A stretch of DNA of 64,000 nucleotides from Clostridia bacterium (GTDB lineage: Bacteria > Bacillota > Clostridia > Christensenellales > Aristaeellaceae). Of this stretch, positions 57,726 through 64,000 are shown in pieces. Position 1 is the first letter of the stretch; each line of letters starts with the position of its first letter. The notes beneath the pieces were generated by a model that worked only from the letters and a program-made list of their open reading frames with translations, was not told the DNA's origin and searched no databases. The position numbers and the translations under genes are program-made. Where the stretch lies: assembly GCA_030529995.1 (NCBI GenBank), contig JAUMVT010000002.1:1-64000 (forward strand). Reading direction: 5' to 3'.

Positions 57726-57754
57726 TTGAAAACGGTTCCTAGGTGTGATAGAAT
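57726..57754 (+). promoter_or_regulatory. Promoter of the MgtC-like gene
   Basis: TTGAAA (57726-57731) and TAGAAT (57749-57754) have a 17-base spacer, 28 bases before the TTG start. Confidence 0.7.
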
Positions 57755-57781
57755 GCGTTCATCGAAAAGGGGGAGATCGTT

Positions 57782-58468
57782 TTGGCATGGTGGGAGGCAG
57801 GCCTGCGGTTGATCGTTGCGGTTATCGTAGGCTGTGTGATTGGTATCGAACGGGAGAAGAAGAATCGACCGGCAGGCATGCGTACCCATGTGCTGGTGTG
57901 CGTGGGCGCGGCAACCATTGCCATTTTGGAGGCCTATGTGGTGGCGGATACCGTGGCACTGAATGCGGCGGATCCGGACAGCGGCATCGGGGTCAGCATG
58001 GGCCGGCTTACGGCGCAGGTGGTCAGCGGCATCGGCTTCCTCGGTGCAGGTACTATTTTTATCAGTCAAAAGAAAATTGCCGGGCTGACCACCGCCGCAT
58101 CCCTGTGGAACGTGGGATGCTTGGGTCTTGCGGTTGGCATGGGATACTATGCGCTGGCAGTGGCAGGCTGCGTCATCGTGATTGTGACCCTGACCCTGCT
58201 GCAGCGGGTGGTGAAGGTGAATTCCGTCAAGAATGTGGAGGTCAAGTTTATCCACCGGGTGGAGACACTGGCCTTTATCAACGCTTATTTTCAGGAAGCA
58301 GATATTCACGTGCTGGATGTGGACTTCCATGTGGAGAACAAAGGCAAGTACAATTTGTATACGAACGTGTACACCTTGGACATGCAGGGGGGCACCACCT
58401 ACACGGACATCGTGAACCACCTGTCCGAGTATGCGAATATTCAGGCCATTCGTACACGGAACACATAA
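57782..58468 (+). CDS. MgtC/SapB family membrane protein
   Basis: The 228-residue product is an MgtC/SapB family protein. About five membrane helices include VGCVIGIEREKKNRPAGMRTHVLV, of which IGIEREKKNRPAGMRTH is diagnostic. A C-terminal ACT-like domain of about 80 residues follows (FHVENKGKYNLYTNVYT). MgtC proteins affect Mg2+ homeostasis and F-ATPase activity, and the mechanism is not settled. The start is TTG at 57782 with a GGGGGAG site. It has its own promoter and strong terminator. Confidence 0.92.
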   Translation: MAWWEAGLRLIVAVIVGCVIGIEREKKNRPAGMRTHVLVCVGAATIAILEAYVVADTVALNAADPDSGIGVSMGRLTAQVVSGIGFLGAGTIFISQKKIAGLTTAASLWNVGCLGLAVGMGYYALAVAGCVIVIVTLTLLQRVVKVNSVKNVEVKFIHRVETLAFINAYFQEADIHVLDVDFHVENKGKYNLYTNVYTLDMQGGTTYTDIVNHLSEYANIQAIRTRNT

Positions 58469-58487
58469 CCATTGAAGACGCAATGCG

Positions 58488-58519
58488 CCCTCTTTTCCGC
58501 CTTGGAAAAGAGGGTTTTT
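58488..58519 (+). terminator. Terminator of the MgtC-like gene
   Basis: CCCTCTTTTCC (58488-58498) pairs perfectly with GGAAAAGAGGG (58504-58514), followed by TTTTT. Confidence 0.94.
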
Positions 58520-58575
58520 CTTTGTCGGGGCGAAAGAAGCTTAATAAGGGATTTTGCAGGAAAGGAGCACCTTGG

Positions 58576-60426
58576 ATGACGAGCCGAATCTTGTTTCTTG
58601 GTCAGGGAGGGAGCCGCCTGGCGGAAAGCTTCCTGTGGGCTGCCGCCGCAGGGGTGCTTCATGCAAATGGAAAAAGCATGGAGAATGTACAGATCCTCTG
58701 TGTGGATGAAACGCCGGAAGCCCTTCCGCGCCTGACGCCGCAGTTGGATGCTTATCAGCAGGTGCGGAGCATCATGCCGGAAGACTCAAGCTGGCCGGGA
58801 TTTCGCACTGCTTTGACGGTGACGCCTTGGGAGACGGGAATGCAAAATGGGAGCCTGTCGAAAACGGAGGAGGAAACTCTTCTTTGGCAGGCACTGACGG
58901 CCGGAGACGATGCGTCATCCCTTCAGCAAAAGCAAAAGGCGATTGACTTTGCCATGATGCTTCAGCATCTGCCGGAAGACAGTCGTCTCCGGCAATGGCT
59001 GGGGACAAACCCGGAAACGCTGCTTCTGTGCGGCTATGCCGATGATGAAGACACGGCCGCACGGCTGCCGCTGCTGACCCAATACCTGAAGGAAACCGTG
59101 CAGAACATTCGCCTCGGGGTGCTGCTGCTGTTGCCGGAGCAGGACGAAAATCGGCAAACGGCGGAGGCACTTCTTCAGCAGGATGGGTGGCAGCAGGATG
59201 CCGCCTACCTGCTGGGTATGCCGGAAGATTGCCGGCAGGCAAGAGATATGGCTGAACCAAGACTGACGGACTGGCTCAGCATTCACTGTGCAGTCCATTT
59301 CTTCTGTCAGGATGGACAGGGGTGCTTTGCTTATCGTGCAAAGGAGAATGGGATGTCTTGGCGGCTGTTCGGCGATGCGGAAAAAGACTACCGGCAGGGG
59401 TATGGATCTTTGCTGCGCCTGGCACTCCTTGCAGAGGGAACCGTGAATGCCACCGTTACCGCAGCCTTGCAGGGGAAGAATGTGCTGCAGGCACGGGGGA
59501 TGGGCTGTGATGCGGCCTTCTATCGATACGTGAAGAAATTGCTGCAAGGGGAACAGAAAAAGGAAACTTGGCAGGCGGTGATGACCCTTCTTCACGGCTT
59601 TGCGGCGTGGATGGAGCAGATGACCTCCGCTGTCCCTGCTGCTATGCGGAACAAAGAAACCCAAAGAGCCATGCAGCTGTCCTCTGGGGAGAATTACAGA
59701 AAGCTTCTGGATGCTTACGGCAGCTGGATGCTGATGGAAGAGGAAATTCACCGCAGCGGCATGGACACGGAAAGCGTTGTCCGGCGCGGAGAAATACAGG
59801 AAAACGAAGCGGATGAAACCCTGCGGCTGGCACGGGAGCAGCATGATGAAGTGTTGCGGCTGGAAGGCAATCAGCGTGTGTGGGACAGGCGCACCGGCGG
59901 CATGGCTAAACTGCGGCTGATGGAGCAGATGGCGGAAGGCATTGAAGCGGCGATTGACAGAGAAGAGCAGCAGGTGCAGGCGGATCGAAAAGCGCTCGAC
60001 ATGGACACGGAGAATCTGTCCCTTCGGCACAGCCTGCATCGGCTGGAAAATCACCTCCGGCTCCTTCGTGCGCAGCTGCAGCGGGTGACAGCGGATCAGG
60101 ATGCCGGGGAAGCGGAACAGATTGACCGCCTGCCCCCGGTATTGCCGGAAAATGAAAAGCCGGAAAACGGGCTGGTGGACAGCAGGCTGTGGGTGCAAAT
60201 GAAAGCCTTGAAGAACACGGATGAAGTCCGTGACCGAAAAGCCCTTTGGGCAGAAGCAAGCCAGCTGCTTCCTGATGCGGTGCAGGGAGGCAAAGGCACA
60301 TCCGTACAGGAAGCGCTGCAAACAGTGGCTGACAAGAAGTATGAAAAACTGCCAGAGGAAGGAGCATCTCCGCTTGGCATTTTGCTGGAGCGTCTGTTGT
60401 GCGCAGTGCAGGAGGAAACACCATGA
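58576..60426 (+). CDS. Uncharacterised protein with tubulin/Rossmann-like N-terminus and coiled coil
   Basis: The product (616 residues from ATG 58576) has no recognised name. Residues 4-20 read RILFLGQGGSRLAESF, like the first glycine loop of tubulin/FtsZ-type or Rossmann folds. ILCVDET follows at 40-46, where such folds place an Asp. At about 148-160, where FtsZ has the GGGTGTG loop, it has CGYADDEDTA, so nucleotide binding is doubtful. Residues about 395-515 are a charged coiled coil. The gene overlaps the next by ATGA. AAAGGAG lies eight bases before the ATG. The partner has an actin-like ATPase signature. Confidence 0.6.
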   Translation: MTSRILFLGQGGSRLAESFLWAAAAGVLHANGKSMENVQILCVDETPEALPRLTPQLDAYQQVRSIMPEDSSWPGFRTALTVTPWETGMQNGSLSKTEEETLLWQALTAGDDASSLQQKQKAIDFAMMLQHLPEDSRLRQWLGTNPETLLLCGYADDEDTAARLPLLTQYLKETVQNIRLGVLLLLPEQDENRQTAEALLQQDGWQQDAAYLLGMPEDCRQARDMAEPRLTDWLSIHCAVHFFCQDGQGCFAYRAKENGMSWRLFGDAEKDYRQGYGSLLRLALLAEGTVNATVTAALQGKNVLQARGMGCDAAFYRYVKKLLQGEQKKETWQAVMTLLHGFAAWMEQMTSAVPAAMRNKETQRAMQLSSGENYRKLLDAYGSWMLMEEEIHRSGMDTESVVRRGEIQENEADETLRLAREQHDEVLRLEGNQRVWDRRTGGMAKLRLMEQMAEGIEAAIDREEQQVQADRKALDMDTENLSLRHSLHRLENHLRLLRAQLQRVTADQDAGEAEQIDRLPPVLPENEKPENGLVDSRLWVQMKALKNTDEVRDRKALWAEASQLLPDAVQGGKGTSVQEALQTVADKKYEKLPEEGASPLGILLERLLCAVQEETP

Positions 60427-63400
60427 AGAAACAGGGACAGACGAGCGACGGCATGGTCTTTCTGCCGAGGAGAATCGGAAGATTTGCCTTGGGAGAAGGA
60501 GAAGGTTTTGTTCCCTGCAAGGTGCAGAAAAGCCAGCAGGAAATCATAGGCGGAACGGATTTGTTCCTACGGGAAAAATTGCTGAGGCGAAAGTTGCAGG
60601 AAGAAGCTGACTCCCCGGAGGTGTTGGCATGGCGGAGGCTGATGAGCTTGCTTTTGCTGTGGGACGGATGGGCAACAACGGACACACTGCGTTTCCATGA
60701 CTTTGATGGGGAAAGTCCTTTGGTGTCGGCCATCCTCAGCACGGCGGATGAGACCAGAAGGGAGGAAGGCCTGCGTGTGCTCTGCCTGCATCATGGGGAG
60801 CAGGTGGTGCCTATTGGTTTGGGCTCAAAAGCTGTGACGGCGGTGCCGATTCCCCTGACAATGCAGGAGGAATGGCCGGATTCCATGCGGCGTATCATGG
60901 GGCAGGAAAATCCCTGCTTGCAAATGCATGACAAGGAGCGCATCCTGGCAGAGAAAAGACTGAAACTGGTGATCGAGTCTCTGCAAGAGGAAGAACAGGC
61001 CAAGCCTTTCAAGGCATTTCTTTGCGCACTTCAAGAGACTGATGGTGCGACACGGGAAGAAGTCAGCGATGGTCATGAGGAAACACAGGCGGCACTGCTG
61101 GTTCGGGTGAAAAGCGTATGCGGTCTTTACGGCGAAAAGCATTTTCAAGACCTGACCCTGCAGGAGGAAGGTCTGCATCTGGGAGAAGATGATGTGTTCT
61201 TCCATTGCTTTGACATGCATGATGAAGACACGGACGAGACAGTGCAGGTGTGCCGGACGTATGCATGGCAGGGGAAGCCTTTTGCGAGGGAAGACGGACA
61301 GCAGGGGCTGAGCCCGGTTCATGCACCGGGAGAAGAGGAAACACTGGCAATCCTGGCAAGGGAAATTCAGTTTCTGGAGCAGCATGCATCTCAATGGCGG
61401 GAAAAATTGGGAGAGCGTATGCAGACGTGGGCGAAGGAGCACGCATGCCTGCCTGCCGTTTTTAATCTGCTGCAGTCAGCCGGCGAAGAAGCCATCGCAG
61501 CATCCAAAACCCGGCAGACGGAAATCCTGCTTCGGGATGAAGAAAAACAAACAGCACCCTGCGGATTCCTCTGGCTGATGGAGCAGGCTTTGGGCGAAAA
61601 ACTGGCCTGTGCCGGGGACGTCTTTACCCAAGGGTTGACACTGCTGCCTAATGATGCACCGGCGGATGTATCCTTTGGCGAGCAGGCCGCAGTGAAAAAT
61701 GCCTTGATCCCCATGACGGCAGACTTTGCGGCGGCTGTTGCCGGAGAAGATTCGATTGTGGTATGGAAGGAAAGTCAGCCCTGCGTTTCCTTTGACGGGG
61801 AAGGGTATACGGCGGCGATCACGCTTGCCGGACAGCAGACGGTTACGCTGACCAAAACCTACGCAGCGGAAGACGTGCTTTCTATGCGGTGGGAGGAAAT
61901 CCCTACCATTGGGGTGTGGCCGGGCATAGCACTGCCGAAAGATCGATGGCAGTGTTATACAACATTCGTTCATTTACCGACGGGCACGGAAGAGCTGAAC
62001 CTTTCCGTGAAAATGCTCTTTGACGGTGCATGGCAGGAAGGTCGGCATCATACGGCGGAAGACGGCGGCTTATGGTGGCTTTTGCAGACAAAAGCATACC
62101 CAAGGGCTTTTTGCGTTCAAGTCAATGGGCATGACATGGGCATTTTGCCGGTTGCCCGGCAGGAAAGCCCCATCCCGGCAGGCGAAGCCGTGACGGCGGC
62201 AGTGGATATGGGAATCTCCGGCACGTCCATGTTACTGAAGCAGGGAGACTCCTTCCTGGATACGGGGAAAACGCCCGGTATGCGATGGATCCTGGCAGGG
62301 ACAGGTAAGGATCTGGCGGCGGCTGTGCTGCCGTCCACGCCGCTGCTGTCTGCCATGCCGTCGGCAGAGGAAATCAGCGGAGACGGGAATACCATCTTTG
62401 AGGACGGAAGAATGTTCCGCCAGGGAGAACCAGCATCCAACGTGACCTATGGGCTGAAGTACGGCACGACCGGAACAGCCATGGGCAGGCCGAGAGAGAT
62501 GTATCTGCGTCAATTGATGACGGAAGGAAGCTTAACGGCTGTGCTGCACGGGGCGAACAGCATCCGGTGGCGCTTTGCTGTGCCCACTGGCATGGCAGCC
62601 GATGGACGGAAAACCTGGCAGGCAGACATGAAGAGGCTGGCCGAGCAGGTGGCGGCACAAACCGGCTTGCCGGCTGCGGCTGTTGCCTTTGCCGAAGAGC
62701 ATCAGGCAGAGCAAACCTATTTCCGGGAAATAGAGGGAATCCGTGGCGGCATGATGGTGCTGGACGTGGGCGGCAGCAGTGCGGAAATGACCCTGTGGCT
62801 GCACGGCATTTCGCAGCCGGTAACAAGCTGCTCCCTGCCCTTGGGTGTACAGATGATGCTGCTGGAAAGCCTGACCCGCCGGGCATCCCTTTTGCGTGAA
62901 CCTTTGCCGGAGGGACAGGAGCCTTTGCAGCAGGCCATGCAGCGCCTGGCGGAAAGGCTGGAAGGGGGCATGACCAGCCTGAAGGCCATGCAGCAGGGAC
63001 AGATGGAACTGGATGCCTTCCTTGGAACTTTCGGCAGAGCCGTCATGGGGACTCCCGGCGAGATGGCCAATGGCTGCATGCTGATTCGATCCGAGCTGCT
63101 GATCCATGAGGCCTTCCTGCTGACCTTGGCAGGCCTTATGCTGGAAGGCGCTTTTCAGGATGCCACGCTGAATGACCGGCTGCCTCCCTACATGGAGCTC
63201 TGCTTTGCCGGGCGAGGGGCTGCCGGCATCCGAGACACAGATGAGGTGACCCGGCAGAAGTTGAAACAGTTTATTCGGCTGGGCATGAGCAGAAACCATC
63301 CGACACGGGATCATCCCCTTGTGTTCAGCAAAAATCCTAAGCAGGAAATTACGCTGGGGCTGATGCGCATGAAGCAGATGCAGGAAGAAATTCCTGATGC

Positions 63401-63662
63401 GCCCCGGGTGCGCAAGGGACAGGAAGCCATCATCCTGCCTGTGCCGGTGGTGCTGGAACGATTCCTGCTGCAGCTGGCGGTGCTTTTCCCCCAGGAGTCG
63501 GCATTGGTGTTCCCGGAAAGCGTGGAAAACGGTCAGCTGACAGAGATGATGCGCAGGCGCGTGATTCGTGCGGTCAATACAGGCGGAAAAGTGGACGCAG
63601 ACCTTTTGATGCAGTGCGCGGCGGCCTTTATCGCCCTGAAGCAACATGAGGAAACAGCCTGA
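60423..63662 (+). CDS. Large actin-like ATPase domain protein
   Basis: The 1079-residue product has an actin/Hsp70-type ATPase signature in its C-terminal half. Phosphate 1 is AVDMGISGTSMLL (Asp 595), phosphate 2 is VLDVGGSSAEMTLWL (Asp 781), and the adenosine motif is ELCFAGRGAAG (about 925-935). The spacing fits an actin-type core. The first 590 residues are acidic, with no recognised domain. Size and layout recall SrfB-like proteins, but this is inference. ATG 60423 overlaps the preceding stop, with AGGAGG seven bases upstream. No transmembrane helix or signal peptide is present, so the pair probably works in the cytosol. Confidence 0.7.
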   Translation: MKKQGQTSDGMVFLPRRIGRFALGEGEGFVPCKVQKSQQEIIGGTDLFLREKLLRRKLQEEADSPEVLAWRRLMSLLLLWDGWATTDTLRFHDFDGESPLVSAILSTADETRREEGLRVLCLHHGEQVVPIGLGSKAVTAVPIPLTMQEEWPDSMRRIMGQENPCLQMHDKERILAEKRLKLVIESLQEEEQAKPFKAFLCALQETDGATREEVSDGHEETQAALLVRVKSVCGLYGEKHFQDLTLQEEGLHLGEDDVFFHCFDMHDEDTDETVQVCRTYAWQGKPFAREDGQQGLSPVHAPGEEETLAILAREIQFLEQHASQWREKLGERMQTWAKEHACLPAVFNLLQSAGEEAIAASKTRQTEILLRDEEKQTAPCGFLWLMEQALGEKLACAGDVFTQGLTLLPNDAPADVSFGEQAAVKNALIPMTADFAAAVAGEDSIVVWKESQPCVSFDGEGYTAAITLAGQQTVTLTKTYAAEDVLSMRWEEIPTIGVWPGIALPKDRWQCYTTFVHLPTGTEELNLSVKMLFDGAWQEGRHHTAEDGGLWWLLQTKAYPRAFCVQVNGHDMGILPVARQESPIPAGEAVTAAVDMGISGTSMLLKQGDSFLDTGKTPGMRWILAGTGKDLAAAVLPSTPLLSAMPSAEEISGDGNTIFEDGRMFRQGEPASNVTYGLKYGTTGTAMGRPREMYLRQLMTEGSLTAVLHGANSIRWRFAVPTGMAADGRKTWQADMKRLAEQVAAQTGLPAAAVAFAEEHQAEQTYFREIEGIRGGMMVLDVGGSSAEMTLWLHGISQPVTSCSLPLGVQMMLLESLTRRASLLREPLPEGQEPLQQAMQRLAERLEGGMTSLKAMQQGQMELDAFLGTFGRAVMGTPGEMANGCMLIRSELLIHEAFLLTLAGLMLEGAFQDATLNDRLPPYMELCFAGRGAAGIRDTDEVTRQKLKQFIRLGMSRNHPTRDHPLVFSKNPKQEITLGLMRMKQMQEEIPDAPRVRKGQEAIILPVPVVLERFLLQLAVLFPQESALVFPESVENGQLTEMMRRRVIRAVNTGGKVDADLLMQCAAAFIALKQHEETA

Positions 63663-63714
63663 GCCCGGATGACGAAGTTTCACAGGAGAACTTTGGAAAT
63701 ACACTGGAAATTCC

Positions 63715-63743
63715 TTTACATCCATGCCGGGAAAAGGTATAAT
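63715..63743 (+). promoter_or_regulatory. Promoter of the ECF S component gene
   Basis: TTTACA (63715-63720) and a perfect TATAAT (63738-63743) have a 17-base spacer. A leader of about 108 bases precedes the gene. Confidence 0.75.
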
Positions 63744-63749
63744 GAACAC

Positions 63750-63857
63750 ACTGCTTTGGGTCACTGCCGGCAGCTCTGGCGCCGGACGGTACTTGAACCC
63801 GGGCAGAATTCAATAGCGTAGGGCATCCGATATCGGAGCCTGAACGGAGGAAAAACC
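63750..63857 (+). promoter_or_regulatory. Structured leader of the ECF S component gene
   Basis: The leader contains CCGGC/GCCGG pairing, a GGGTCA segment that pairs with TGAACCC with one bulge, and a perfect TCCGATATCGGA palindrome near the ribosome binding site. Vitamin ECF genes often carry riboswitches. I do not recognise a known class, so this is only a candidate. Confidence 0.35.
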
Positions 63858-64000
63858 ATGGAAACAACCAAGCACACTGGAATGAAAAAGACGGATCTGA
63901 AGCGGCTGTGCCTGATGGGACTCTTTGTGGCACTGATCTTCCTGCTGGGACAGACACCTTTGGGACTGATCCCCCTGGGATGGTGCAATGTAACGCTGCT
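63858..64000 (+). CDS. ECF transporter S component (partial, runs off the window)
   Basis: Only the first 47 residues are in the window. They read METTKHTGMKKTDLKRLCLM then GLFVALIFLLGQTPLGLIPLGWCNVTLL, of which the second part (shown here as VALIFLLGQTPLGLIPLG) is typical of the first helix and re-entrant loop of ECF-type vitamin or cofactor S components. Such proteins bind a vitamin and share an energising module encoded elsewhere. The substrate cannot be told from this part. GGAGG lies seven bases before the ATG. Confidence 0.75.
   Translation, partial: METTKHTGMKKTDLKRLCLMGLFVALIFLLGQTPLGLIPLGWCNVTL

Noticed and set aside
57745..58575. N-terminal extension of the 58.6-kb protein
   Set aside because: It is a shadow of the MgtC-like gene in another frame and crosses a strong terminator.
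63750..63857. THF, preQ1-I, TPP, FMN and cobalamin riboswitches
   Set aside because: I looked for their conserved words and none was found in the leader.

Overview
The window looks like chromosomal DNA of a Gram-positive anaerobe of the Bacillota, class Clostridia, probably gut-associated. The signs are AGGAGG-type ribosome binding sites, sigma-A type promoters, the rpsF-ssb-rpsR operon, paired ThrE-type exporter genes, a LoaP-like NusG paralogue, LCP and CpsB/C/D-type envelope genes, a GGGtGRT gene with a NifU-like partner, clostripain-family and BspA-like secreted proteins, and an ECF transporter S component. Base composition appears high for the class (upper fifties percent GC by eye, not computed). 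I see no tRNA, rRNA, CRISPR array, insertion sequence or prophage.

Layout. 0-1.4 kb: rpsF-ssb-rpsR with promoter, leader hairpin and terminator. 1.4-9.1 kb: a family 2 glycosyltransferase, a split threonine/serine (or dicarboxylate) exporter, a membrane-anchored beta-propeller protein on a Thr/Pro stalk, glycerol kinase, a cupin and an SCP2-like protein. 9.2-14.2 kb: a complete branched-chain amino acid ABC transporter operon (livJHMGF) with strong hairpins between livJ and livH. 14.2-28 kb, mostly minus strand: PPK2, lysA (plus strand), an AI-2E family permease, an alpha/beta hydrolase, an HD hydrolase, two secreted proteins, a 1331-residue leucine-rich-repeat surface protein, a DEAD-box helicase, a heavy-metal-associated small protein and a DUF975 membrane protein. 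28-38 kb, plus strand: an amino-acid kinase, a gap dense in DnaA-box-like 9-mers, three tandem M42 peptidases (the middle one lacks the catalytic Glu), a large GT-C-like membrane protein, a lipase, DUF1294 and rarA. 38-41.2 kb, minus: the GGGtGRT/NifU-like pair, a GNAT acetyltransferase and a frameshifted HD hydrolase. 41.4-46 kb: an SNF2/SWIM helicase, then a small island with a divergent flavodoxin-like reductase and HxlR regulator. 46-50.8 kb, minus: a DUF1538 membrane protein overlapping a double PII-like protein, and a clostripain-family protease. 51-57.7 kb, plus: a LoaP-LCP-Wzz-CpsD-CpsB surface polysaccharide control module followed by an acyltransferase. 57.8-64 kb: MgtC, a two-gene operon encoding a protein with a tubulin/Rossmann-like N-terminus and a 1079-residue actin-like ATPase, and the start of an ECF S component.

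The strongest candidates for undescribed biology are the 58.6-63.7 kb pair with its actin-like ATPase signature, the DUF1538/PII-like pair, the GGGtGRT/NifU-like pair, and the DnaA-box cluster at 29.0-29.2 kb. Product calls come from reading motifs. No search or alignment was run.
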